Source of the DNA: JADKFD01 sp050250665
Lineage (GTDB): Bacteria; Pseudomonadota; Gammaproteobacteria; Xanthomonadales; SZUA-5
Direction: 5' to 3'
DNA: 64,000 nucleotides
Assembly: GCA_050250665.1 (NCBI GenBank)
Contig: JBFWOF010000010.1
Coordinates: 58,802 to 122,801, forward strand
Each line of letters opens with the position of its first letter. Position 1 is the first letter of the stretch. Positions 27,114 to 35,156 of this stretch are shown here, in pieces. The translations under genes and the position numbers were made by a program. The notes under the pieces were generated by a model. It was given only the letters and a program-made list of their open reading frames with translations. It did no database searches and had not been told where the DNA came from.

Positions 27114-27527
27114 TCAGTCCCTTTCGAAGCTGCCGCCGAACAATTCGGTGGCTTCGAAGGAGCCGGCGGCTCCGATCCGGTCTGGCAGCGCGCTGTGTTC
27201 CTGCACGGCGACGACATCAGTGGGTTGGCGGGTTTCGTTCATCCGGTGTACGCCGAGCACCGCCGCAACCACGGCCAGGCTGGCCACGGCGCCTGCCAGC
27301 GGCCGCCACCAATGGTGCACGGGGGCTGCTGCCGGCGCTGCCGCGCTGATCCAGTCGCGCGCCAGCTCGGCGCTGTCATCGGCCAGACGCAGGGCCAGCT
27401 TCAGCTCGGCGGCCAGCTGCGGATCGCGCAGCGCGCGGCGTGCCAGATCGCGACGGGCATCGACATCCAACCGACCTGCGGCCAGTTCAGTCAGTGTCCG
27501 GGTCTGTAGCTCGAAATTCTGGGTCAC
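27114..27527 (-). CDS. Putative anti-sigma factor / single-pass membrane protein
   Basis: A 137-residue protein: helical N-terminal cytoplasmic part (about 1-68), one membrane helix (about 75-94, 'PLAGAVASLAVVAAVLGV'), short periplasmic tail. The N-terminal part begins 40 bases inside the preceding ECF sigma gene, the coupling typical of sigma/anti-sigma pairs. No HxxxCxxC zinc motif is present, so it would be a non-ZAS anti-sigma factor. The assignment rests mostly on position. Confidence 0.7.
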   Translation of the reverse strand: MTQNFELQTRTLTELAAGRLDVDARRDLARRALRDPQLAAELKLALRLADDSAELARDWISAAAPAAAPVHHWWRPLAGAVASLAVVAAVLGVHRMNETRQPTDVVAVQEHSALPDRIGAAGSFEATELFGGSFERD

Positions 27528-28074
27528 GGTCCTTCACCTCATTGTCCCTGGCCTGGGCGCGTAGCGATTCCAGGCTGCGATACACGATGTTGCGTGCCTT
27601 GGCTTCAGTCCAGCCCATCAGCGAGCCGATCTCTGCGGTCGTGAATCCCTGCAGATAAAGCCCCAATGCCTCGGCACGTTCAGCGTCGACCTGCTGCAGT
27701 TCCTCGAGCACCGCCAGCAACTGCGTGCGATCCTCGAGTGCCCCGCTGGCATCGATCGACTCTCCGGTGGACCAGGGCTCGACATGCTCCAGTCCCACGT
27801 GTTCGGCACTGCCGCCTCTGACCTGCCGGCGACGGGCCGCGTCGATCGCGACGCTCAACACCACACTGCGAATAAAGGACGCAGGCTTGTCCCAATTCCT
27901 CTCACGGCTCAATGTCTGCCACAGCCGCAGCCGGATTTCCTGCTCGATCTCCTCGAGATCAGCTTCGTTGCGACGATGGTCCAGTCCCATCAGGGTCTTG
28001 CGCACAAAGCCGCTCCAGCGCTCGATCAGACGCTTGAATTCGGCTTCCTGGGGAACTCGGCGGCGCAAAAACAC
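27487..28074 (-). CDS. ECF-type RNA polymerase sigma factor
   Basis: A 195-residue sigma70-family protein. Region 2 is seen in 'EADLEEIEQEIRLRLWQ' and 'FIRSVVLSVAIDAARRRQ' (about 38-82); region 4 with its helix-turn-helix is 'GFTTAEIGSLMGWTEAKARN' then 'IVYRSLESLRAQ' (about 145-175). The C-terminal tail after 176 is acidic. It overlaps the start of the putative anti-sigma gene by 41 bases. No cognate promoter could be identified by eye. Confidence 0.87.
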   Translation of the reverse strand: MFLRRRVPQEAEFKRLIERWSGFVRKTLMGLDHRRNEADLEEIEQEIRLRLWQTLSRERNWDKPASFIRSVVLSVAIDAARRRQVRGGSAEHVGLEHVEPWSTGESIDASGALEDRTQLLAVLEELQQVDAERAEALGLYLQGFTTAEIGSLMGWTEAKARNIVYRSLESLRAQARDNEVKDRDPEFRATDPDTD

Positions 28075-28220
28075 GGGATAGGGCGAGCGCTTGCTGGGCC
28101 CGACAAGCTAGCAGCCCGCCTCCCCTGAAGGAAACCGGCGGCATCATTACCGCCGAGAGGCCCAGCATCCGGCGCAGCGCTACCGGCATACTGGCGATCC
28201 GAAACCGTCACGACCCTGCC

Positions 28221-28580
28221 ATGCCGACCCCGACCGATATCCGCCTGCATCAGACCTCGCGCGTGCTCGAGATCAGCTTCGACAGCGGCGAAGTGTTCCG
28301 GCTGCCCTGCGAGCTGCTGCGGGTCTACAGCCCCTCGGCAGAAGTGCAGGGTCACGGGCCCGGACAGCGGGTGCTGCAGGTGGGCAAGGAGGGGGTCAAC
28401 ATCAAGGCCATCCATCCGGTGGGCCACTACGCCGTGGTGCTGGAATTCGACGATGGCCACAATACCGGCATCTATTCCTGGACCTTGCTGCACGAGCTTG
28501 GCAGCCATCAGGGCGATTACTGGCAGCGCTATCTGGACGAGCTCGCCGCCGCCGGCGTCGAGCGGCAGCCGCCGCCGTAG
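28221..28580 (+). CDS. DUF971 (gamma-butyrobetaine hydroxylase-like N-terminal) domain protein
   Basis: A 119-residue protein consisting of one DUF971/GBBH-like N-terminal domain: 'LEISFDSGEVFRLPCELLRV', 'VNIKAIHPVGHYAVVLEFDD', 'GHNTGIYSWTLLHELG'. The two Cys/His ligands of the zinc site in longer homologues are not complete here. Stand-alone DUF971 proteins are found next to ubiquinone or Fe-S genes in many proteobacteria; function unknown. Monocistronic by position. Confidence 0.87.
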   Translation: MPTPTDIRLHQTSRVLEISFDSGEVFRLPCELLRVYSPSAEVQGHGPGQRVLQVGKEGVNIKAIHPVGHYAVVLEFDDGHNTGIYSWTLLHELGSHQGDYWQRYLDELAAAGVERQPPP

Positions 28581-28869
28581 CGGCACGGTGCCAGCGGCGC
28601 GACCAGCGCAGGTTGGCCCGTCGCGCCGCGCAACCAGGAGCTTCAACGCAGAGCACGCAGAACGCGGAGAGCAGCAGAGTTGATCGAGAGAGGCTGTTCT
28701 CTGCGTTCTCCGCGGCGCTTGGCGTTCTCTTCGTTGAAGATCTTGTTGGCCAGCCACCACCGTCAGCCTGTGGGAGCGGGCTCTGCCCGCGATCAGTGAT
28801 GCGCCAGGACCGGGCCTGGTGATCGCGGCTGAAGCCGCTCCCACTGTCGGCGGCGATAGGCTCGGGGGC
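28581..28869. repeat. Gap with 'CGCAGAG' and 'GTGGGAGCGG' hairpin repeats
   Basis: About 28637-28740 is a third copy of the 'AACGCAGAG...CTCTGCGTTCTCCGCGG' hairpin repeat seen at 655-1000. 28769-28845 is a double GTGGGAGCGGGCTCTGCCCGCGAT / GATCGCGGCTGAAGCCGCTCCCAC element whose two ends are complementary. No gene. Confidence 0.75.
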
Positions 28870-29988
28870 CTATCCCAGCGCCTGCTCCAGATCGGCGATC
28901 AGATCCTCGGCGTGCTCCAGTCCGACCGACAGCCGCAGCAGGGTCTCCGGCGTCGGGCTGGTCGGACCTTCGACCGACTGTCGATGTTCCACCAGGCTCT
29001 CGTAGCCGCCGAGGCTGGTGGCGTTGATGAACAGCCGCAAACGACCGGCGACCTCGATCGCCCGAGCCCGGGTACCGGCCACTTCGAAACTGAGCATGCC
29101 ACCCGGGCCGCGCATTTCGCGCAAGGCAATGGCGCGCTGCGGATGGCTGTCCAGGCCCGGGTAATGCACGGCGCTGACCCCACCATGAGCCTGCAGGAAC
29201 TGCGCGACCGCCGTGGCATTGCGCTGATGCCAGTCCAGACGCGGCGCCAGCGTGCGCAGACCGCGCAGCACCAGCCAGGACGCAAAGGGATTGGCCACGG
29301 CGCCCAGCAGCTTGCGCGACTCGCGCACGGCGACGGCCAGCTCGTCTTCGCGGGCGAAGATCAAAGCACCGCCGGTGACATCGCTGTGCCCGGCCAGATA
29401 CTTGGTGGTCGAGTGCATGACCACGTCTGCGCCCAGGGCCAGCGGTTGCAACAGCAGCGGCGTGGCGAAGGTGGCATCGACTACCAGCACCGCGCCGACC
29501 TGGTGCGCAATCTCGGCCAGTGTCGCGACCGAGCTCAGCTTCAGCAGCGGATTGGAGGGTGTCTCCGCCCACAGGCAACGGGTATTGGGACGCAGCGCCG
29601 CGCGCACCTGGTCGGCATCGGTCATGTCGACCAGGGTCAGCTGCAGATCCCAGCGCGCAAACCAGGTCTGCGCCAGCTTTCGTACCGCGAAATAGGTGTT
29701 GTCGGCCATCAGCACGTGGCTGCCCGGCGCCAGGTTCTGCAGCAGCGCGGTTGCGGCGGCCATGCCTGAGGCAAAGGCCAGCGCACTGGTACCGCCATCC
29801 AGCGCTGCCAGCGCTGCTTCCAGCCGATCCTGGGTAGGGTTGGCATAGCGGGCGTAGACATAGGCGCTGGGGGCGCCGGCGTCGGCCGGATGTTCGAAAG
29901 TGGTCGACAGATGGATCGGTGGCGCCACTGCGCCGGTTTCGCGATCGACTTCTGCAGCCGCGTGCACGGCAACGGTTTCCAGGCGCAT
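28870..29988 (-). CDS. Cys/Met metabolism PLP-dependent enzyme (cystathionine gamma-synthase/lyase type)
   Basis: A 372-residue fold-type I PLP enzyme. The PLP lysine is Lys196 in 'MHSTTKYLAGHSDVTGG'; 'YARYANPTQDRLEAALA' (45-61) and 'SGMAAATALL' (74-83) form the cofactor phosphate site; Asp171 lies in 'VVDATFATP'. The family includes cystathionine gamma-synthase, gamma-lyase and methionine gamma-lyase, and the sequence alone does not settle which. The start ATG 29988 gives the usual 'ETVAVHA' N-terminus; longer frames upstream run into the divergent bioD gene. Confidence 0.9.
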   Translation of the reverse strand: MRLETVAVHAAAEVDRETGAVAPPIHLSTTFEHPADAGAPSAYVYARYANPTQDRLEAALAALDGGTSALAFASGMAAATALLQNLAPGSHVLMADNTYFAVRKLAQTWFARWDLQLTLVDMTDADQVRAALRPNTRCLWAETPSNPLLKLSSVATLAEIAHQVGAVLVVDATFATPLLLQPLALGADVVMHSTTKYLAGHSDVTGGALIFAREDELAVAVRESRKLLGAVANPFASWLVLRGLRTLAPRLDWHQRNATAVAQFLQAHGGVSAVHYPGLDSHPQRAIALREMRGPGGMLSFEVAGTRARAIEVAGRLRLFINATSLGGYESLVEHRQSVEGPTSPTPETLLRLSVGLEHAEDLIADLEQALG

Positions 29989-30046
29989 GGTTGACTCCGG
30001 CGGTCGGTGATCGGCGCACGATAGCGCGTCGGCTATGCTCCTCGGC

Positions 30047-30748
30047 ATGAATCTGTTCGTCGTGGGCACCGATACCGGCGTCGGCAAGACCGTCATCAGC
30101 GCCGGCCTGATCCGTGCGCTGCGCGCACTCGGGCGTGATGCCGTGGCCCTCAAGCCGGTGGCCAGTGGCTTCGACATCCGACCCGACGGCCGCCACAACG
30201 AGGACATCGAGGCGCTGCTGGCTGCCGCCGATGGCGCGCTGACGGCGAGCGAAATCAATGTCTACGGCTTCGATCCGGCGATCGCCCCGCATCGCGCCGC
30301 CGAACTGGCCGGTGTCGAGATCGAGCTGGAACCGATCTGTCGCAGCTATCAGGCCGCCGCGGGCAAGCATCAGGATGTGCTGGTCGAGGGCGTGGGCGGC
30401 TTTGCGGTGCCGCTGTCCCCGCGCTGGATGCTGGCCGATCTGGTGCGGGCACTGGATCTGCCGGTGTTGCTGGTAGTGGGCGTGCGCCTGGGCTGTATCA
30501 ATCATGCGCTGCTCAGCGCCCAGGCCATCACTGCGACTGGCCTGCATCTGCAGGGCTGGATCGCCAATCACCTGAGCGTGAACATGGAGCAGGCCGAGGC
30601 CAGCGTCCAGGCGATTGCCGAACGCCTGTCGGCGCCCTTGCTCGGACAAATCAGCTGCCATCCGCCAGAGCGAGAATTCGCCAGTCTGGCTGCGGCTTTG
30701 CTTCGGGCGGCCGACGGCCGGAAAGTGCGGACTGGCCGGGAACCCTGA
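30047..30748 (+). CDS. bioD: Dethiobiotin synthetase
   Basis: A 233-residue ATP-dependent enzyme forming the ureido ring of dethiobiotin. The P-loop GTDTGVGKT is at 7-15; 'ALKPVASGF' contains the diaminopelargonate-binding Lys; 'VEGVGGFAVPLS' is the Mg/CO2 region; 'VRLGCINHALLSAQAI' is the dimer-contact motif. Start at 30047; ATG 30035 adds four residues. Divergent from the PLP enzyme gene with 58 bp between starts. Confidence 0.95.
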   Translation: MNLFVVGTDTGVGKTVISAGLIRALRALGRDAVALKPVASGFDIRPDGRHNEDIEALLAAADGALTASEINVYGFDPAIAPHRAAELAGVEIELEPICRSYQAAAGKHQDVLVEGVGGFAVPLSPRWMLADLVRALDLPVLLVVGVRLGCINHALLSAQAITATGLHLQGWIANHLSVNMEQAEASVQAIAERLSAPLLGQISCHPPEREFASLAAALLRAADGRKVRTGREP

Positions 30749-30792
30749 GCAGGCTTGCGCGTCCAAGACCGACTCTGTGCGAGCATCCACGC

Positions 30793-32004
30793 ATGAATCC
30801 GATCGAAATCACGAGTTTGACGCTGGCCCCCGAAGCGCCCGAGGCCGGGCAGCCGCTGGTCATCGAAGTCCGTTGCCGGGTCGATGCGCGCATCCTGTTC
30901 GAACTGGATCTGGCACTGGAGATCTATGACGGCGAAGGTCAGCGGGTCTGGTTCCGTGCTGCCCACCAGGATGGCGCCAGCGCCAGCTGGCTGCCGCGTG
31001 GCGAATACCGCTGGCGCCTGACCGCGCCCGAGGGCAGCCTGCCGCTGGCCAGCGGGCGACTCATGGCCACCGTGCTGTTCCGTGACGGTCCGCACGCGCG
31101 GCGCTCGAACTCCTACGCACGTACCTTCGCCAACGCCGCCCGGGGCGCCGGTCTCGAGCATGCCCGGTACACGCTGGACGGCGACCCCGACCCGTCGAAA
31201 CTGTCGTGGCGTCGCGGCCATGGCGACTGGTTCTTCCGTCACTTCGATCATGCAGCGCCCACCGCCGGCAGCTATCTGCTCAAGGATTCCGAACTGCTGC
31301 GCGGACGCATACTGGATGTCGGCTGCGGCGACGGCATCACCGATCTGGGCATGTTCCTGCGCTATCAGCCTGAACGCCTGGTCGGGATCGATCCCTTCGG
31401 TGGCTATGAGCGACTGGCGGAGCTGGCCGCCGCCGAGCACATTCCGCTGGATCCCTGGCCGGAAGGACTCGAGTTTTTCGGCGCCGACGCCAATCACCTG
31501 CCTTTCGAGGACGACAGTTTCGATGTGGTCATCAGCTGGGGCTCGGTCGAGCACATTGCCGGTGGCTACCTGCAGGCGCTGCGCGAGATCAAGCGCGTGC
31601 TGCGGCCCGATGGTCTGCTGTTCATCCATCCAGGGCTGTTCTATTCGAATCCGGGCAGTCATCTGGGCGAGTTTTCCGACGAGCCCTTCTTCCATCTGAA
31701 GAAGCCGCGCGAGGAGCTGCGAGAGTTCATCCTCAATACGCCGCCGCGGCGCATGGACAGGGCCGGACACGTGGCCAGCAATGCCGAGTACTGGCAATGG
31801 TTCACCGAGCTCAATCCGATCACCGTGGCCGGTTTCGAGCGCGAGCTGCGGGCACTGGAGTTCGAACCCTGGCGGGTGGCCATCCGCACCGAGGATCTGA
31901 TCGAGTACACGCCCGAGCTGCTCAGCTACCCGATGCAGGATCTGGCCACCACCGAGCTGTACCTGAGCTGCTGGAACCGCAAGCGCCCGCGCCCGACACC
32001 GTAG
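30793..32004 (+). CDS. SAM-dependent methyltransferase with N-terminal beta-sandwich domain
   Basis: A 403-residue protein in two parts. Residues 1-105 look like a jelly-roll similar to the Wzt C-terminal carbohydrate-binding domain ('FELDLALEIYDGEGQRVWF', 'GEYRWRLTAPEGSLPLASG'). From about 170 a class I methyltransferase begins: motif I ILDVGCGDGIT (173-183), acidic end of beta2 in 'VGIDPFGG', 'FEDDSFDVVISWGSVEHI' for motif post-I/II. This resembles O-antigen methyltransferases that cap or modify a glycan, but no Wzm/Wzt transporter is nearby. 44 bases after bioD. Confidence 0.82.
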   Translation: MNPIEITSLTLAPEAPEAGQPLVIEVRCRVDARILFELDLALEIYDGEGQRVWFRAAHQDGASASWLPRGEYRWRLTAPEGSLPLASGRLMATVLFRDGPHARRSNSYARTFANAARGAGLEHARYTLDGDPDPSKLSWRRGHGDWFFRHFDHAAPTAGSYLLKDSELLRGRILDVGCGDGITDLGMFLRYQPERLVGIDPFGGYERLAELAAAEHIPLDPWPEGLEFFGADANHLPFEDDSFDVVISWGSVEHIAGGYLQALREIKRVLRPDGLLFIHPGLFYSNPGSHLGEFSDEPFFHLKKPREELREFILNTPPRRMDRAGHVASNAEYWQWFTELNPITVAGFERELRALEFEPWRVAIRTEDLIEYTPELLSYPMQDLATTELYLSCWNRKRPRPTP

Positions 32005-32389
32005 CGCGGCGCTTGCTCCGCTGCTTTCGTAGAGCGGAGCTTGCTCCGATGCTCTTGCGCGGCATGGGGCTTGGCTCCGCACGAGGCCCCAAAAAGCGGC
32101 AGCAAGCTTTGTAGGTTGGGCAAAGGCCGCAGGCCGTGCCCAACAAGGGCGCACCAGATCGTTGGGCACGGCCTGCGGCCTTAGCCCAACCTACCCAATG
32201 CAAACAGTTCTGCAGCCTTCCCCGCTGCCTTGCGGGCCAACAAAGCGCCAACCCGTTCTCAGTTTCTGAATGTCTCACCCCAAATCGGGGCAGTTTTCGT
32301 CGATTGCTTCGCACTGCTCGTCCTGTGGCTTGGGCAGTCTGCGTTTCAACAGTACAGAAACGAGTTGTACCTCAGACAGGAGCAGGATC
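32005..32389. repeat. Gap with 'GGAGCTTGCTCC' repeats and a near-perfect 34-bp inverted repeat
   Basis: 32015-32065 carries two GGAGC(A/T)TGCTCCG-type palindromes related to the tandem repeat at 53421. 32111-32144 and 32161-32194 are 34-base inverted arms starting GTAGGTTGGGC and ending GTGCCCAAC, matching at 33 of 34 positions with a 16-base spacer. Transcribed in either direction they give a very stable hairpin. No gene up to the exported protein at 32390. Confidence 0.85.
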
Positions 32390-32725
32390 ATGTTGGCACG
32401 TATCGTCTTTATCGCTGCGATTGGGCTTGGCACCGCGTCGGCCAGCGCTGCGGACTATGCGCCGGGGTCGCAGATCACGCTGCAGGGCACGGTCAGCGGG
32501 CTCGAATCGCCGCGGACCTTCTGGCTGGATGTGGATGGCGACCGCATCCTGGTCTATGGCACCAGCGCCCAGCGAGCGCGCATGTATCGCGGCCTGAAGG
32601 TGCGTGTCGAGGGCTCGATCAGCGACGACTACATTCGACTCGCCGACATCGAACTGCAGGCGCGGCGTATCGAAGTTGTCCGCGGTGATGCCGCGACCAC
32701 GGCAGCCGCCCTGCAGCAGCCCTGA
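32390..32725 (+). CDS. Small exported protein, OB-fold-like
   Basis: A 111-residue protein with a signal peptide (LARIVFIAAIGLGTASASA, cleavage before ADYAP). The mature part has alternating beta-strand pattern ('ITLQGTVSGLESPRTFWLDV', 'ILVYGTSAQ', 'LKVRVEGSIS', 'IRLADIELQARRIEVV') similar to the bacterial OB-fold (BOF/YgiW) family, which I infer but cannot confirm. An AGGAGCAGG ribosome site lies before ATG 32390. Stands alone. Confidence 0.75.
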   Translation: MLARIVFIAAIGLGTASASAADYAPGSQITLQGTVSGLESPRTFWLDVDGDRILVYGTSAQRARMYRGLKVRVEGSISDDYIRLADIELQARRIEVVRGDAATTAAALQQP

Positions 32726-32807
32726 GCGGCCGATTGCAGATCGGGGGTGATCGGCAAGGGCTTTGCGCGCAGAATAAGCGGTTACCCGGATTGGATTGGT
32801 GGAGCGC

Positions 32808-33584
32808 ATGCGCAGCAAGGCCGAGATCGTCAACAACTGGTTGCCACGCTATACCGGAACTGAGGTTGCCGATATCGGTGACCACATTCTGCTGACCAAC
32901 TTCCAGCACTACGTCGACGTGTTTGCTGCGGCCGGCGGTGTCGAAGTTCGTGGTCGCGACCGGGCCATGCCCAATGCCACCGTCGACGGCATCACCATGA
33001 TCAATTTCGGCATGGGCAGCGCCAATGCGGCGACGATGATGGATCTGCTGAGTGCCGCCAAGCCCCGAGCCGTGCTGTTTCTGGGCAAGTGCGGAGGACT
33101 CAAGAAGAAGAATCAGCTGGGTGATCTGATCCTGCCGATCGCGGCGATTCGCGGTGAAGGTACCTCCAACGACTATCTGTTGCCCGAAGTGCCGGCGCTT
33201 CCCGCCTTTCGCCTGCAGCGTGCAGTCTCGACCATGATCCGTGACCTCAATCACGACTACTGGACCGGCACCGTCTACACCACCAATCGTCGCGTGTGGG
33301 AGCACGATGGTGACTTCAAGGAATATCTGCGCAAGACCCGGTGCATGGCCATCGACATGGAAACGGCAACGATCTTTGCGGCTGGATTTGCCAACGGCAT
33401 ACCCACCGGCGCACTGCTACTGGTGAGCGATCAGCCGATGGTGCCCGAGGGCGTCAAGACGGAGGCCTCGGATCGCCAGATCACGGCGAACTTCGTCAAT
33501 ACCCACATCGAGATCGGTGTCGAAGCGCTGAAATTGATTCGCCGTGATGGCAAGAGCGTGAAGCATCTGCGCTTCGACGAATAG
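32808..33584 (+). CDS. amn: AMP nucleosidase, short form
   Basis: A 258-residue nucleoside-phosphorylase-fold protein. 'INFGMGSANAATMMDLLSAA' and 'AVLFLGKCGGLKKK' form the phosphate/ribose site; 'AIDMETATIFAAGFANGIP' carries the catalytic acidic pair; 'LLVSDQPMVPEGVKTEASD' closes the active site. It matches the catalytic half of AMP nucleosidase (AMP to adenine and ribose 5-phosphate) and lacks the ~200-residue N-terminal regulatory domain of the E. coli enzyme, as in Bacteroidetes-type short forms. ATG 32808 has GGTGGAG just upstream. Confidence 0.88.
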   Translation: MRSKAEIVNNWLPRYTGTEVADIGDHILLTNFQHYVDVFAAAGGVEVRGRDRAMPNATVDGITMINFGMGSANAATMMDLLSAAKPRAVLFLGKCGGLKKKNQLGDLILPIAAIRGEGTSNDYLLPEVPALPAFRLQRAVSTMIRDLNHDYWTGTVYTTNRRVWEHDGDFKEYLRKTRCMAIDMETATIFAAGFANGIPTGALLLVSDQPMVPEGVKTEASDRQITANFVNTHIEIGVEALKLIRRDGKSVKHLRFDE

Positions 33585-33607
33585 TCAGTTCAGATTTGAT
33601 GACTGCC

Positions 33608-33640
33608 CATTGCCCTTCTGACCATCAGCGAAGGGCAATG
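33608..33640. terminator. Bidirectional hairpin between amn and the lipoprotein gene
   Basis: CATTGCCCTT (33608-33617) and AAGGGCAATG (33631-33640) form a perfect 10-bp stem with a 13-base loop between two convergent genes. There is no clear U-tract, so termination is inferred from position and stem strength. Confidence 0.5.
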
Positions 33641-33683
33641 ATGGCGGCGCACGCCGCTCCGGCGGAGCCTGAATCAGGTTCGC

Positions 33684-34019
33684 TCAACCGTTGACCGAGC
33701 TCGAGCCCTGGTAATTGAATCGAAACTGGATGACTCGGGCAGGGGCGTCGCCTGCCGCCGGTGCAACCGTACAGTCGAAGGTCTGCATCTCCTCGCCGCT
33801 GGTGCCGGGCTTGAGGATGACTTGACCCTTGTATTCGAAGTTGCCGCCGGAACCCTCAGTCTTGCTTGCTGCCAGTTTGGCTTCGTCCAGCCTGAAGATC
33901 TGGCTGGACATACGTCCCTGGGCTTCCTGGGCGCACAAATCTGCCATTGGGTCTTTGCCGCCACCGCATGACGCCAGCGTGACCAGCGCTCCGACGACCC
34001 CCATCAACCTTGCTCGCAT
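33684..34019 (-). CDS. Small lipoprotein of unknown function
   Basis: A 111-residue protein with a lipoprotein signal: hydrophobic stretch then LASC with Cys18 followed by Gly-Gly-Gly. The mature part is a short beta-rich domain ('GNFEYKGQVILKPGTSGEEM', 'PARVIQFRFNYQG'). No family recognised; similar small lipoproteins are common in Xanthomonadales. The residue after Cys is Gly, so outer-membrane sorting is expected. Confidence 0.75.
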   Translation of the reverse strand: MRARLMGVVGALVTLASCGGGKDPMADLCAQEAQGRMSSQIFRLDEAKLAASKTEGSGGNFEYKGQVILKPGTSGEEMQTFDCTVAPAAGDAPARVIQFRFNYQGSSSVNG

Positions 34020-34142
34020 CGCCGAACCTCCCGTTCTTTCGATGACTTAGCATCGCTTGTTCGCGTCACTTCGCATTGAAGGGTGCACCGAGTCGCCGGT
34101 CAATGCAAGATTTCAGCTTGTCAAATTAGGACAACACCGCGC

Positions 34143-35066
34143 TCAGTAGCGCGGAATTGTAGTGTCTATCCGCTGCGACCAGGCATCGATACCGCCTTCA
34201 ACGTTGTAGACCTGGGTGAATCCCAAGCCGCGAAAATGTTCGGCGGCCTGTCGCGAGGACACGCCGTGATGGCACAGGAAGGCCAGCGGTGTGTCCTTGG
34301 CCAGCGCGCCGAGTTCGGCCATGGCAGCGGCGTCCAGCACCCGTGCCGAAGCAAAGGGTGCCAGCTGACGGTCGCGCTCCGGTCGCACGTCCAGCACCGT
34401 GATCGTGCCCTGCTTGATCCGGGCCGACAGATCTTCGACGCTGAGCGGGCGTACGCCCACGGGCGCCTGCGGCAGGCTGATCGTGAGTCCGCTGCCGCGG
34501 ACGTCGTCAACCCAATCGACACTCATGCCCTGAGCCTTCTGCGCCGTCGCCAGATCCATCAGCACCTCGATACCGCCCGATTCGGCGCGAATCTCGTGTC
34601 CCTGCGCGGGCTTCAGCATGAATTGAGCCTGCCAGCGGCCATCGATCTGCAAATGCAGCGAGCTGCCCGGATCCTCAGCCATGCCGTTGCGGATGGCTTC
34701 GGCGGCTGCTGCGCTGATCTGGATCTGCGGCGCCTTGCGATCCGGCTTGGCCAGGCCCAGCAGTTCGTGCAGCTCGCCCGAGTTGTACATGCCGCCGATG
34801 ATGTCGGAGCCACCGATCAGCTCTCGATCCACATACAGCTGCGGAATGGTCGGCCAGTTGCCGTAATCCTTGATGCCCTGGCGGATTTCTTCGTCGGCCA
34901 GCACATCGACACTGACATAGTCATCGACCAGTGAGTCGAGGATGCCGACCGCGGTGGCCGAAAAACCGCAGCGCGGCGATTGCCGGTTGCCTTTCATGAA
35001 CAGCACCACGCGGTGCTGGCCCAGCAAGTCTTCGATGCGCTGTCGAGTGGTGGTGGACAAGGTCAT
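34143..35066 (-). CDS. CGFS monothiol glutaredoxin fused to an IscA-like and a rhodanese domain
   Basis: A 307-residue three-domain protein. Residues 1-107 are a Grx4-type monothiol glutaredoxin with CGFS at 33-36 and 'WPTIPQLYVDRELIGGSDII' for glutathione binding; these bind a shared 2Fe-2S cluster. Residues about 112-200 read like an A-type (IscA/ErpA) carrier fold, including 'MSVDWVDDVRGSGLTISLP', but lack all three cluster cysteines. Residues 205-305 are a rhodanese domain with Cys265 in 'CHHGVSSR'. Such Grx-rhodanese fusions occur in Xanthomonadales; the role is probably Fe-S cluster trafficking with sulfur or redox handling. Confidence 0.92.
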   Translation of the reverse strand: MTLSTTTRQRIEDLLGQHRVVLFMKGNRQSPRCGFSATAVGILDSLVDDYVSVDVLADEEIRQGIKDYGNWPTIPQLYVDRELIGGSDIIGGMYNSGELHELLGLAKPDRKAPQIQISAAAAEAIRNGMAEDPGSSLHLQIDGRWQAQFMLKPAQGHEIRAESGGIEVLMDLATAQKAQGMSVDWVDDVRGSGLTISLPQAPVGVRPLSVEDLSARIKQGTITVLDVRPERDRQLAPFASARVLDAAAMAELGALAKDTPLAFLCHHGVSSRQAAEHFRGLGFTQVYNVEGGIDAWSQRIDTTIPRY

Positions 35067-35156
35067 GGGTATGCAGGATCCGAAAACGATGGCGATAGTC
35101 TAGCCCGGTCGATGTAAAGGCGGGTTGACGTGATCTGGCCAGCCCCCAGATTGGCG

